A stretch of 51,215 nucleotides of DNA from Ancylobacter novellus. Lineage in GTDB: Bacteria > Pseudomonadota > Alphaproteobacteria > Rhizobiales > Xanthobacteraceae. The position numbers were made by a program, and so were the translations under genes. The stretch's first letter is position 1. The number at the start of each line of letters is the position of its first letter. Positions 1 to 8,908 of the stretch are shown piece by piece. The notes beneath the pieces were generated by a model. That model saw only the letters and a list, made by a program, of their open reading frames with translations, did not search any database and had not been told where the DNA came from. The stretch covers positions 1 to 51,215 of the forward strand of contig QFQD01000018.1 in the NCBI GenBank assembly GCA_003241485.1. The letters run 5' to 3'.

Positions 1-125
1 CGGTCCGCTCAATTAGGGCGAGGAATCCACCCATCCGGGAAGAGGGGAGGCGAAAACGACAGGTTTCCGGGCGATTCCAGCCATCTCGGCCGAGCGACAT
101 CGGTCATCTCCTCTATAAAGAGAAA

Positions 126-156
126 AACGACCGATAATGCAATCTTATCGGACGTT
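126..156. promoter_or_regulatory. 31-bp dyad (12-7-12) upstream of DUF1403-scpB
   Basis: Two 12-bp arms, AACGACCGATAA at 126-137 and TTATCGGACGTT at 145-156, are inverted copies with one mismatch, separated by the 7-bp spacer TGCAATC. The inner ATAA...TTAT layout resembles the XerC/XerD arms of dif-type sites, but a 7-bp spacer is not the usual 6 or 8 and only 6-7 of 11 arm bases fit the dif consensus. It lies about 75 bp before the DUF1403 start, so a repressor operator for that operon is an equally good reading. Confidence 0.45.
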
Positions 157-231
157 CTTATTCCTGGACGTGGCGTGCGGTTGAACCGCTGTATCATGGA
201 CTAAAGCGCACGCTTTCGATAGCGTCGTTCC

Positions 232-1185
232 ATGGATGTCGCGCTGATTCCGCCCTCCTCGGTCCCCATCGCCATGCCGGTCATCCCCGGCTGGGCGCTC
301 CCGAGCGGCCCGGTGACAAACCCGGCTGAGGCGGCGTTCCTGGCCGGCGCGGCGTTGAATTCGCTCGATAATCTCGTGCGATCAAACCCGCCCTGGGCTG
401 GCGTCTGGCGCGCGCGGCTGGCGCTCAGCTGCGCCGCCGCGGCCGCGCGCCACGCTGGGCGTACGGAGGACGAGGCCGCCCTGCGCGATGCCTGGATGCT
501 GCGTCCCGCCGATGGCGATCCGGGTCCCGCCGGCCGGCTGCTGGCCACCTGGCGCCGGCTCGCCGAGCGCTCCCCAATGATGGATGCGACGACCCTTGAA
601 TCGACCTGCGGCCTGCTCGGCCTGAGCTGGAGGCCGGAGCTGATCGCTCTTCCGGACGAGATCGACCGTTACCTGAGGGAGGGGCGTGCGGCGCCGCTTT
701 TTGCCGCGGCGGTGCTGCGCGCCGTTGACAAGACCGCGCCGAACGCGGGGCTGCTGGGCTGGTGGCTGGCCGACCAGGTCCTTGCGCGGCGCCTGCGTTG
801 GCCGCTGCCGCTGCCGTTGCTGATGGCGGAAGCGCACAGCGCCGCCTTCCGCGGGACCGGCCGGGGAGGGCGGCTGCGTCCGGGTGACGACGGCTTCGAG
901 GCCGCGCTCTGCCTCGCCGTGGCGCAGGGCGCGGCGCGGGCCTGCCGCGTAGCCGCCGAGATCGCGCCGCGCGCCGCCCGGCTGCTGGCGGTCGCCCCAA
1001 AACTGCGCGCCAAGGGGGCAGGGGAGGCGATCGCCCTTCTGCTCGACGATGACGCGGTGCCGGGCACGCTGGCAACCGCAAAGCTCTCGCGCTGGGGCGC
1101 GCGGCGGCTGTTCGAGCGGCTCGAGGCGCTGGGCGCGGTGCGCGAGCTCACCGGCCGCTCAGCGTTCCGACTCTACGGTCTGTGA
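232..1185 (+). CDS. DUF1403 family protein
   Basis: The 317-residue protein matches the DUF1403 family as I know it from rhizobial plasmids; the biochemical function is unknown. It is alanine-, arginine- and leucine-rich, has no signal peptide or membrane segment, and opens with a proline-rich stretch ending in a PxxPGWALPSG motif. The last ~45 residues (LSRWGARRLFERL, then AVRELTGRSAFRLYGL) read like a helix-turn-helix with a wing. The ATG at 232 is the first in frame. The stop is one base before the scpB ATG, so the two genes are surely co-transcribed and translationally coupled. By inference from this pairing it acts with ScpB on plasmid DNA, possibly filling the place of a kleisin. Family call is fairly sure; role is speculative. 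Confidence 0.8.
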   Translation: MDVALIPPSSVPIAMPVIPGWALPSGPVTNPAEAAFLAGAALNSLDNLVRSNPPWAGVWRARLALSCAAAAARHAGRTEDEAALRDAWMLRPADGDPGPAGRLLATWRRLAERSPMMDATTLESTCGLLGLSWRPELIALPDEIDRYLREGRAAPLFAAAVLRAVDKTAPNAGLLGWWLADQVLARRLRWPLPLPLLMAEAHSAAFRGTGRGGRLRPGDDGFEAALCLAVAQGAARACRVAAEIAPRAARLLAVAPKLRAKGAGEAIALLLDDDAVPGTLATAKLSRWGARRLFERLEALGAVRELTGRSAFRLYGL

Positions 1186-1186
1186 G

Positions 1187-1882
1187 ATGGCCAAGCGCGC
1201 GAAAACCCGGGTGAGCTTCGACGCCGAGCTCAGCGCCCTGCCGCCGGAGCTGCGCTGGCGTGAATGGATGGGCCGGGTCGAGGCGGTGATCTTTGCCTCG
1301 CCCGAGCCGGTGACCCGCGAGGTGCTGGCAAAAGTGGTCGGCCGCGACTGCAGCCTCGATCATCTCATCGACGACATCCGCGCCGAGCTGCGCGGCCGGC
1401 CCTATGAGCTGGTGGCGGTCGCCGGCGGCTGGCAGCACCGCACCCGCAAGAGTTTCGCCGAGGCGATCCAGGTGGCGACCGGCCTCGGCACCACCGAGAC
1501 CAAGCCGCTGTCGCAATCCGAGGCGCTGGTGCTGCTATGCATCGGCTACTTCCAGCCGATCACCCGCGGCGAGCTCAGCCAGTTCTTCGGCCGGGAGATC
1601 AGTCGCGACACCATCGGTCATCTGCGCCGGCTCGGCTTCATCGCCGCCGGTCCGCGCTCGCCGCAACCCGGCGCGCCCTATACCTATGTAACGACCAGGG
1701 AGTTCCTGTCGCATTACGGCTTCGACACGTTGCGCGACCTGCCGGACATGGAGGCGCTCGAGGACGCCGGCTTGCTCAGCAAGGACAGGCTGCTCGCAGG
1801 AGATATCCCGGTGGGGCTCATGGTGGACGAGAGAGATGAGGACGAGCTCGTGGAGGCGGTCGACGCCGATGACGGAGTTTGA
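1187..1882 (+). CDS. scpB: SMC-Scp complex subunit ScpB
   Basis: The 231-residue protein has the ScpB layout of two winged-helix domains: WREWMGRVEAVIFASPEPVTREVLA at about 24-48 is the diagnostic start of the first, and LSQSEALVLLCIGYFQPITRGELS (about 107-130) opens the second. The acidic tail (DERDEDELVEAVDADD) is typical. ScpB normally forms a dimer that binds the kleisin ScpA and the SMC ATPase in chromosome condensation; neither scpA nor smc is next to this copy, so it is a stand-alone accessory paralogue paired with DUF1403. I chose the ATG at 1187 because it lies one base after the DUF1403 stop and starts a basic MAKRAKTR leader; an upstream in-frame ATG lies deep inside DUF1403. Confidence 0.85.
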   Translation: MAKRAKTRVSFDAELSALPPELRWREWMGRVEAVIFASPEPVTREVLAKVVGRDCSLDHLIDDIRAELRGRPYELVAVAGGWQHRTRKSFAEAIQVATGLGTTETKPLSQSEALVLLCIGYFQPITRGELSQFFGREISRDTIGHLRRLGFIAAGPRSPQPGAPYTYVTTREFLSHYGFDTLRDLPDMEALEDAGLLSKDRLLAGDIPVGLMVDERDEDELVEAVDADDGV

Positions 1883-2419
1883 CTGCCCGCATCATGCCGG
1901 GACCCGATACTGTCCTTCGCCGTTATGACCAGTTTCGCGAAAGGAGTCATAGCTCGTTGGCTCGATCTTTTCGCGGTTCGGGGTGGCGCGCCACCTCCGC
2001 GCTGTGGGTGAGGCCACGCGCGCCCAGCTGTTTGCCCCCTTGCGGCTTTGGTTCGTGCGCTCGGCGTCGATCCGTCGAGATATCATCTGCCAACGTGATA
2101 CCGCGTCGATGATCAGGGTTCCCCAGGGCCGGAGTTGACCCTTCTCGGACTCTCAACGGGTCCGGTTTCTGGCTGTACAACTTGTCTGTCCCACGGGACT
2201 GCCTCTCCCACCGCGCGAGACCCGGTCCGCCTCAGGCCTACCGACGATCAGGCGATGGTGCTGAGGTTGTTTCCTCATCATGTTCGCCTCATCTTACTGC
2301 CGATGTGGGGGCTATCTCCCTGCTATCTCACGCGGGAGGCGACGAGGGGAATGCTGGAACAAAAGGTTGCGTTCGTAGCGTATTCGTCGCGTGACCCGGC
2401 CGTCGCGTCTATCATCTTA
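1883..2419. other. Non-coding stretch, nothing recognised
   Basis: About 540 bp between scpB and an IS5-type element. Short open frames exist on both strands but none has a ribosome-binding site or recognisable protein family. A minus-strand frame of 77 codons (1947-2180) is rich in Arg, Pro and Gly and looks like a chance frame in GC-rich DNA or the tail of an old element. No convincing tRNA, terminator or repeat was seen. Confidence 0.4.
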
Positions 2420-3325
2420 GAGTCCGTCTCGGAACTCATTGTGATCGAGCGATGCGTCGGATGAGGACCAAGGCTGCGGCGGCGTAGAGGAAGGCTGTCG
2501 CCGATGCGATTGTCGCTTCTGCGTCCTTCCAGAGCCTTCGGTTTCGGTTGATCCAGGCAAAGAAGCGCTCGACGACCCATCGTCGTGGCTGGACGGCGAA
2601 GCCGATCTGATCGGGCTTGCGGCGAACGATCTCGACGGCGATGCGGGTTGCGGTCGCGACACGCGGGCTTTGATAGCCGGCATCGGCGAAGACCTTCTCG
2701 ATGAAGGGGAAGGGGCGGCGCGAGGCAGCCAGCAGCGGGCCCGCCCCGTCGCGATCCTGCACGCTGGCGGGATGGGCGAAGAGGACGAGGCCGCGCCCGT
2801 CGGTGTCGACGAGGGCGTGACGCTTGCGGCCCATGATCTTCTTGCCGGCGTCGTAGCCGCGCGGGCCGCCGGCTTCGTTGGTCTTCACGCTCTGGCTGTC
2901 GATGATGCAGGCGCTCGGCGAGCCCGACCGACCGCTGCGTTCGCGATCGATCATCAGCAAAGCATGGTTCAGCGCCTCGAACACGCCCCCGTCCCGCCAG
3001 GCCGCAAACCAGCGATAGGCCGTGCTCTTGGGTGGAAGGTCGCTCGGCAGAAGCCGCCAGGAGATGCCGCCGCGCATCACATAGAAGATCGCGTTGACGA
3101 TCTCGCGCAGCGGCCACGACAGAGGCCGACCCGTTCGCTTCGGCGCTGGTAGCAACGGCGCAACCAGCCGCCACTCCGCATCCGTCAAATCCGTTTCGTA
3201 TCGAAGTCCCGCACGACTATGCTGCCGGCGAGTGGCTGGGGTCCACATCGCTCGCTCCAAGATGGCCTGAACAACCCCTTGGAATCACGAGCGCCCCAGC
3301 CGCTCAACCCTTTCGGGACGGGCTC
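2420..3325 (-). mobile_element. Complete IS5-family insertion sequence (IS1031-like)
   Basis: A 906-bp element bounded by imperfect 15-bp inverted repeats: GAGTCCGTCTCGGAA at 2420-2434 and its partner GAGCCCGTCCCGAAA read on the minus strand from 3325 to 3311 (12 of 15 match). It contains one transposase gene filling most of its length. The flanks, TTA on the left and TTC on the right, do not form a clear target duplication, so the ends are probable rather than proven, or the flanks have since changed. It sits just upstream of a broken diguanylate cyclase gene and may have removed its promoter. Confidence 0.7.
2436..3248 (-). CDS. IS5-family DDE transposase
   Basis: A 270-residue single-frame transposase. 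It has the family's N-terminal DUF4096-type region (DLTDAEWRLVAPLLP, then GGISWRLLPSDLPP and TAYRWFAAWRDGG) and DDE core: CIIDSQSVKTNEAGG with the first Asp, DKRA-like GRKRHALVDTDGRGL, VFADAGYQSP with the second Asp, and WVVERFFAWINRNRRL with the Glu. I chose the ATG at 3248 (MWTPATRRQHSRAGLRY), the usual start of this group; an ATG four codons upstream is possible. No frameshift or stop was seen, so the copy may be active. Confidence 0.85.
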   Translation of the reverse strand: MWTPATRRQHSRAGLRYETDLTDAEWRLVAPLLPAPKRTGRPLSWPLREIVNAIFYVMRGGISWRLLPSDLPPKSTAYRWFAAWRDGGVFEALNHALLMIDRERSGRSGSPSACIIDSQSVKTNEAGGPRGYDAGKKIMGRKRHALVDTDGRGLVLFAHPASVQDRDGAGPLLAASRRPFPFIEKVFADAGYQSPRVATATRIAVEIVRRKPDQIGFAVQPRRWVVERFFAWINRNRRLWKDAEATIASATAFLYAAAALVLIRRIARSQ

Positions 3326-3400
3326 TTCTGCCTTCGTTTCCTTACCGGCCACGCTCATTCTACCGTCGATCTTGACGCTAATTTCCGCTTTGTCTTCCTA

Positions 3401-4992
3401 TTGGTCCCAAAAATAATCCAGTGTAACCGCATTTCGGCGAGGCGTCCGTTGGATCAATTGCGTGCCTGCTCCCCTGTCGCCACGAAAGGGTTCCAAGCGC
3501 GAGCGCTGCTCCTTGGCAGCATTCTGGCCGCCTTGATCCTGTTGGCGGTCATCGGGGTCTCCATCTGGCAAATGCGCGCGGAGACATGGAAACGCGCCAA
3601 ACTGGCCGGCACGAACCTCGCCCGAGCTATTTCGGCTCATGTGGATCAACATATCCAAGTGTATGATGCGGCGCTGCGCTTTATCATGCTTGAATTGGGC
3701 GATATCGATGCAGGCGACGCTCAGCCCGTCGATCAACATATCCTGGCAAATCTTGCCAGCAGCATGAATTTTGTTGGGTCGATTCTTGTTCTGAACGCGA
3801 ATGGGGACATCGTTGCCGATTCTGCCGTTCATCGCCGCAGTGCGAATTTTTCCGACCGTGATTATTTTGAAGTTCATCGCGACAGTGCCATCGTCGGCAC
3901 GTATATCAGCCAGCCTTATCAAAGCCGTTTGCGCAATGGCGAGTGGAGCATTGCCATCAGCCGACGCATTTCCAAGCCCGACGGGAGCTTCGATGGTGTC
4001 GTGCTGGCGGCAATCAGGATCGAGTTTATCCGTTCCTTTCTGCAGCTGATTGGGTTGCAGCCAAATGATGTCCTTGTTCTTGTCACGAATGAAGGCCGCA
4101 TCGTTGCCGGCAGCCGTCTCTCGATGGTCACGGTGACGTTGGCGTGGATGTCTCGGAGAGCTCAAATTTCCAGCGTATTCGTGCCGAGAGCACCGGGACA
4201 TTCGCGGCAATCGCCAGCATCGACAAGGTTGCGCGTCTTTACAGTTTCACTGCGGTGCCGGGGTCTGATCTCATCGTCAATGTCGGCTTGAGCACGCAGC
4301 CCATCCTGTCACCGTGGCGCAGTCGTGCCCTCATTATCGGCCCAGTGGCCGTGCTGCTTTGCGGCGCACTCGTTGTTTTCGCGGTCAAGCTCGGCAAAGA
4401 ACTGCGTCGGCGAGCCCTCGCAGAAGCCGAGCTGGCACAGTTGGCAACGACGGATGGGCTCACCGGTCTGGCCAATCGCCGTCGATTTGACGAGGTGCTT
4501 GAGCGAGAATGGCGACGCTCGGTGCGCACCGGCACACCACTATCGCTGATGGTGCTGGATGCGGATCATTTCAAGCGCGTTAACGATCGATACGGTCATG
4601 CCATTGGCGACGAGATGCTCAAGGCGCTGGCGGCTGCGGTCAATCGATGCGCGCGTCGACCGGGAGACCTTCCTGCCCGCATCGGAGGGGAGGAGTTCAG
4701 TGTGATCCTGCCGGACACAGCGGAAGAAGGCGCACTGTTTCTTGCCGAAAAGCTTCGATCAGAACTGGCGAGTTCGTCCATTCCCCTCGCCACCGGAGCC
4801 ATACCGGCCTGCACTGTGAGTATTGGAGTATCGACCAGTCACGCAGAAGCCGAATCGGCTATTGCCCTCTGTGAGGCAGCTGATCGCGCCGTTTATATCG
4901 CGAAGCGCGCTGGGCGCGATCGCGTTGAGTATGTGCCGATTAGTCGGCAATCCATCCCGCTCAGTTTCACTCCTGACCTGCCGGGCGAATAA
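3401..4992 (+). pseudogene. Membrane-bound diguanylate cyclase, frameshifted
   Basis: Diguanylate cyclases make cyclic di-GMP from two GTP. The first frame (to about 4122) gives an N-terminal membrane helix (about residues 35-58) and a periplasmic PDC/Cache-type sensor (DRDYFEVHRD, YISQPYQSR, ISRRISKPDG). The second frame (from about 4123) gives the rest of the sensor, a second membrane helix (ALIIGPVAVLLCGALVVFAV) and a GGDEF domain with TTDGLTGLANRR, the active site GGEEF and an upstream RPGD that fits the RxxD inhibitory I-site. The frames meet in a TCTCTC tract at about 4117-4122: one base lost or two gained would explain it. The 5' start is also uncertain (TTG codons only), perhaps because the adjacent IS5-type element cut the promoter. 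A sequencing error at the tract is the main alternative. Confidence 0.75.
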
Positions 4993-5059
4993 CAAATTGT
5001 ATATGTGATCGACTAAGATTTGCCGGTTGTCGGTACGTTTGTGCCAGGGCGACTGAGTA

Positions 5060-6181
5060 TTATCCACCGGTCTGCAACGCCTTGCGGAAGCGCAGCGCCG
5101 CGAGGAAGAAGAACGCCGCGCCGATGGCGGCGAGCGCCATCATCTGCCCCCACACCACCGAGAACCCGGCGCCGCGATAGAGAACCGCCTGCGACAGCGC
5201 GACGAAATGGGTGGAGGGTGAGAGCTGCATCACATTCTGCAGCCAGACCGGCATGCTTTCCATCGGCGTGGTCGAGCCCGAGAGCAGGTTCATGATGATC
5301 AGCACCGGCATGACGATGAGACCGAACTGCGCCATCGAGGTCGACACCGTGGCGACGAGGATGCCGAGCGCCGTCACCGAGAACTGGTAGACCAGCATCG
5401 CCCCGACAAAGAGCGCGAGCGAGCCTTGCGTCGGCACGCCGAGCAGCCGCTCCACCACCACGACCAGCGACAGCGTCGCCGCGATGACGATAACGAGGCC
5501 GTTGGCCCAGATCTTCGCCAGCATGATCTCCATCGGCGTCACCGGCATCACCAGCAGATGCTCGATCGTTCCATGCTCGCGCTCGCGAATCAGCGCCGCG
5601 CCGGAGAGGATGACGGCGAGCATGGTGACGTTGTTGATCACCTGCATCACCGCCGTGAACCACGCCGATTGCAGGTTCGGGTTGAACAGCGCGTGCACAA
5701 CCACATTGACCGGCTGCGCGCTCGACGCGCCGGGCACGGCGGCAGCGACTTCCTGCACGAGGATGTTCTGGATGTAGGAGGCGCCATTGCCCGCCTGCGA
5801 CATAGCGGTGGCGTCGATGTCGAGCTGGATGGTCGGGTAGCGGCCGGCGATGACGTCATGCTCGAATTTCGGCGGGATCGACACCACGAAGACGAAGCGG
5901 CCGGAATCCATCACCTCGTCCACCTCCTCCGCGCCGATCAGCACCGGCTCCTTGAAGAAGGGCTTGAGCAGCGCGTCACGCATCCGCCGCGACAGGGCGG
6001 TCTGGTCCTCGTCGACCACCGCGACGGCGGCATTCTCCACCTCGAACTTCGCGCCGGAAGCCACCGTGTAGATGGCGATGGTGAAGGTGTAGACGATCAG
6101 CCCCGCGAGAACCGGGTCGGCCTTCAGGCTGTACAGTTCCTTGATGCCGAGGCGGAAGATGCGGGCGAGCCGGGCGAACAT
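5060..6181 (-). CDS. ABC-2 type export permease (YhhJ-like)
   Basis: A 373-residue inner-membrane permease of the ABC-2 family. One N-terminal helix (about 24-42) is followed by a large periplasmic region (VAVVDEDQTALSRRM, then FVVSIPPKFEHDV and PTIQLDIDATAMSQ) and five hydrophobic segments towards the C terminus, including the GAALIREREHGTIEHLLVMP loop that is the signature of the family (about 198-217). It is the last gene of a three-gene minus-strand operon, three bases after the fused ABC gene. With HlyD and the ATPase it should make a tripartite exporter for drugs or other small molecules; the substrate cannot be told. Confidence 0.85.
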   Translation of the reverse strand: MFARLARIFRLGIKELYSLKADPVLAGLIVYTFTIAIYTVASGAKFEVENAAVAVVDEDQTALSRRMRDALLKPFFKEPVLIGAEEVDEVMDSGRFVFVVSIPPKFEHDVIAGRYPTIQLDIDATAMSQAGNGASYIQNILVQEVAAAVPGASSAQPVNVVVHALFNPNLQSAWFTAVMQVINNVTMLAVILSGAALIREREHGTIEHLLVMPVTPMEIMLAKIWANGLVIVIAATLSLVVVVERLLGVPTQGSLALFVGAMLVYQFSVTALGILVATVSTSMAQFGLIVMPVLIIMNLLSGSTTPMESMPVWLQNVMQLSPSTHFVALSQAVLYRGAGFSVVWGQMMALAAIGAAFFFLAALRFRKALQTGG

Positions 6182-6184
6182 TCC

Positions 6185-8908
6185 TCACGCCCCCTGCTTG
6201 CGCAACGCGACCATCGCCGCCGCGATGAAGAACAGCGCGAAAAGAAAGGTCACGACGATGTCGGGCCAGAGCTCGGCGAAACCCAGCGCCTTGGTGAAGG
6301 TGCCGACGCTCACCTGCTGATACCAGGCCGAGGGGAAGGCGAGCCCCATGAACCGCGCCCCGCCCGAGAGCGAGGACACCGGCACGAGCAGGCCGGAGAA
6401 GTTCACCGCCGGGATGATGGCGATGATGGCGGTGGCGAAGATCGCCGCCACCTGGCTCCGCACGAAGCTGGAGATCAGGAGGCCGAAGCCCGTGGTCGCC
6501 AGCACATAGGCCAGCGAGCCGAGCGCCAGCGTCGGCAGCGAACCCTTCACCGGCACGTCGAAGATCAGCCGCGCGGTGATCACCAGCGTGACGAAGCTGC
6601 CGAAGGCGATGGCGGCATAGGGCAGTTGCTTGCCGAGCAGGAATTCCAGCCTTGTGACCGGCGTCGACTGGAAATTGGTGATGGAGCCGGTCTCCTTCTC
6701 CTTCACCACGCCGAGCGCGGTCATGATCGCCGGGATGAGGATGAGCATCAGCATGATGACGCTTGGCACCATGGCGTTCACGCTCTTGAACGCCTGATTG
6801 TAGCGGTAGCGCGGCTCGATGGTGATCGGATAGACCGGCACCGCCTGCCCTTGCGTGCGCAGCTGCGCGTCGGCGAGATAGGATTGCGCGATGCCCTGCA
6901 CATAGCCGCGCGTCGTCTCGGCGCGGAACGGCATGGCGCCGTCGACATAGACGCCGATCTCCGGGCTGCGCTCGCGCATCAGGTCGCGGCCGAAGTCGGG
7001 CGGCACCTCGATGGCGAGCTTGAGCTCGCCGCTCTTCAGCCGCTGGTCGAGCTCGGCGGGCGAGGAGATCGGCGCATGCGTCTCGAAATAGCGCGAGCCC
7101 TCGAAACTCTCGAGCAATTGCCGGCTCTGCAGGCTCTGGTCCTGGTCGAACACCGCATAGGGCAGGTTCTCGACATCGAAGGAAATGCCGTAGCCGAAAG
7201 TGAGCAGCAAGAGGATCGGCCCGAGCAGCGCGAAGGCGAGGCGCGCGCGGTCGCGCATGATCTCCAGCGCCTCGCGGCTGGCATAGGCCCACAGCCGGCC
7301 GGGATCGAAACGCCGCACGCGGGCGGGCGCGGCTGCGCGCTCCTTCAGGTCGCCGCCCTGATCGCGCCCCATGCCGGCGTCTTCCAGCACGGCGATGAAC
7401 ACCTCCTCCAGCGTGTCCATGCCCCGGTCGCGCTTGAGCTCGCCGGGCGTGCCGACCGCCAGCACCCGGCCGGCATGCATCAGCGAGATGCGGTCGCAGC
7501 GCTCGGCCTCGTTCATGAAATGGGTAGACAGGAAGATCGTCACCCCATCCTTGCGCGAGAGCTCGATCAGCGTGCGCCAGAAATTGTCGCGTGCCACCGG
7601 ATCGACGCCGGATGTCGGCTCGTCGAGGATGAGGATCTCCGGCCGATGGATCACCGCCACCGCCAGCTGTAGGCGCTGGCGTATGCCGAGCGGCAGGCTT
7701 TCGGGACGGACATCGGCGACTTCTGCGAGGTCGAAGCGCTCCAGCATCTCGGCGACGCGGCCCTCCACATCGGCGATCTCGAACAGCTGGGCATGCAGCA
7801 CGAGGTTCTGCCGTACGGTCAGCTCGGCATAGAGCGAGAAGGCCTGCGACATGTAGCCGACGCGCTTGCGAGTCTCCATGTCGCCACCGGCCAGCGGCGC
7901 GCCGAACAGCTTGGCCTCGCCCTCGCTCGCCGGCAGAAGCCCGGTGAGCATCTTCATCGTCGTCGACTTGCCCGAACCGTTCGAGCCGAGGAAGCCGAAG
8001 ATCTCGCCCTTCTCGATGCGGAAATTCACATGGTCGACGGCGACGAAATCGCCGAAGCGCCGCGTCAGCCCGCTCGCCTCGATGGCCGGCGCGCCACCAT
8101 GATCGACGCGCGGCAGATCCGGCAGCGGCTCGGCGGCGCCGCGCTCGCCCGCCGGCAGCAGCGCGACGAAGGCCCGCTCCAGCGTCGTCTCGCTCGCCTG
8201 CGCGCGAATCTCTGCCGGGCTGCCGGTGGCGAGCACCTGCCCCTCATTCATCGCCGCCAGCCAGTCGAAGCGCTCGGCCTCCTCCATATAAGCGGTGGCA
8301 ACAATGACGCTCATGCCCGGACGGCGGACGCGCAGACGCTCGATCAGCTCCCAGAACTGCCGGCGCGACAGCGGGTCGACGCCCGTGGTCGGCTCGTCGA
8401 GGATGACGAGGTCGGGATCGTGGATCAGCGCCGCGCAGATGCCGAGCTTCTGCTTCATGCCGCCGGAGAGTTTGCCGGCGGGGCGATTGGCGAAGGGTGC
8501 GAGGCCGGTGGCGGCGATGAGCTCAGTGATGCGCTCGCGGCGCTCGGCCGTGCCCTGCCCGAACAGGCGGCCGAAGAAGTCGAGATTTTCCGCGACGCTC
8601 AGTGTCGGGTAGAGGTTGCGCCCCAGCCCCTGCGGCATGTAGGCGACGCGCCCGCCGGCCTCTCGCCGCCAATTCGCATTGGCCATGTCGCCGCCGAGCA
8701 CCTCCACCCGCCCCTGCTGGATCCGCGTCACGCCGGCGGCCAGCCCGAGCAGCGTCGACTTGCCCACGCCGTCCGGGCCGATGAGACCCGCCATGCAGCC
8801 GGCCGGAATCGCAAGATCGAGCCCGCGCAATGCCTCGACCTTGCCATAGCGGTGGGTCACGCCGCCGAGCGCGATAGCCGGAATCTGCGCGGCCGCCTCC
8901 CCGCTCAT
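6185..8908 (-). CDS. Fused double-ATPase ABC transporter with ABC-2 permease (RbbA/YhiH-like)
   Basis: About 907 residues: two nucleotide-binding domains followed by an ABC-2 membrane domain. The first has Walker A GPDGVGKST, signature LSGGMKQ and Walker B LVILDEPTTGVD; the second has GSNGSGKST, a degenerate signature (LPLGIRQ instead of LSGGQ) and ILILDEPTSGVD. The C-terminal ~370 residues carry the permease with VVKEKETGSITNFQSTPV and several membrane segments. The start was placed at 8908 because this ATG overlaps the hlyD stop by four bases (ATGA); an ATG 11 codons upstream lies inside hlyD. The degenerate second signature suggests asymmetric ATP sites, as in other members of the family. 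Confidence 0.88.
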   Translation of the reverse strand: MSGEAAAQIPAIALGGVTHRYGKVEALRGLDLAIPAGCMAGLIGPDGVGKSTLLGLAAGVTRIQQGRVEVLGGDMANANWRREAGGRVAYMPQGLGRNLYPTLSVAENLDFFGRLFGQGTAERRERITELIAATGLAPFANRPAGKLSGGMKQKLGICAALIHDPDLVILDEPTTGVDPLSRRQFWELIERLRVRRPGMSVIVATAYMEEAERFDWLAAMNEGQVLATGSPAEIRAQASETTLERAFVALLPAGERGAAEPLPDLPRVDHGGAPAIEASGLTRRFGDFVAVDHVNFRIEKGEIFGFLGSNGSGKSTTMKMLTGLLPASEGEAKLFGAPLAGGDMETRKRVGYMSQAFSLYAELTVRQNLVLHAQLFEIADVEGRVAEMLERFDLAEVADVRPESLPLGIRQRLQLAVAVIHRPEILILDEPTSGVDPVARDNFWRTLIELSRKDGVTIFLSTHFMNEAERCDRISLMHAGRVLAVGTPGELKRDRGMDTLEEVFIAVLEDAGMGRDQGGDLKERAAAPARVRRFDPGRLWAYASREALEIMRDRARLAFALLGPILLLLTFGYGISFDVENLPYAVFDQDQSLQSRQLLESFEGSRYFETHAPISSPAELDQRLKSGELKLAIEVPPDFGRDLMRERSPEIGVYVDGAMPFRAETTRGYVQGIAQSYLADAQLRTQGQAVPVYPITIEPRYRYNQAFKSVNAMVPSVIMLMLILIPAIMTALGVVKEKETGSITNFQSTPVTRLEFLLGKQLPYAAIAFGSFVTLVITARLIFDVPVKGSLPTLALGSLAYVLATTGFGLLISSFVRSQVAAIFATAIIAIIPAVNFSGLLVPVSSLSGGARFMGLAFPSAWYQQVSVGTFTKALGFAELWPDIVVTFLFALFFIAAAMVALRKQGA

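Noticed and set aside
1947..2180. 77-codon minus-strand gene
   Set aside because: Arg/Pro/Gly-rich with no start signal and no family; the composition fits a chance frame.
5426..7672. A plus-strand open frame of 748 codons over the ABC transporter genes
   Set aside because: It is the antisense of strongly recognised permease and ATPase genes. High GC keeps the opposite frame open; it is rich in Arg, His, Asp and Gln with no family match.
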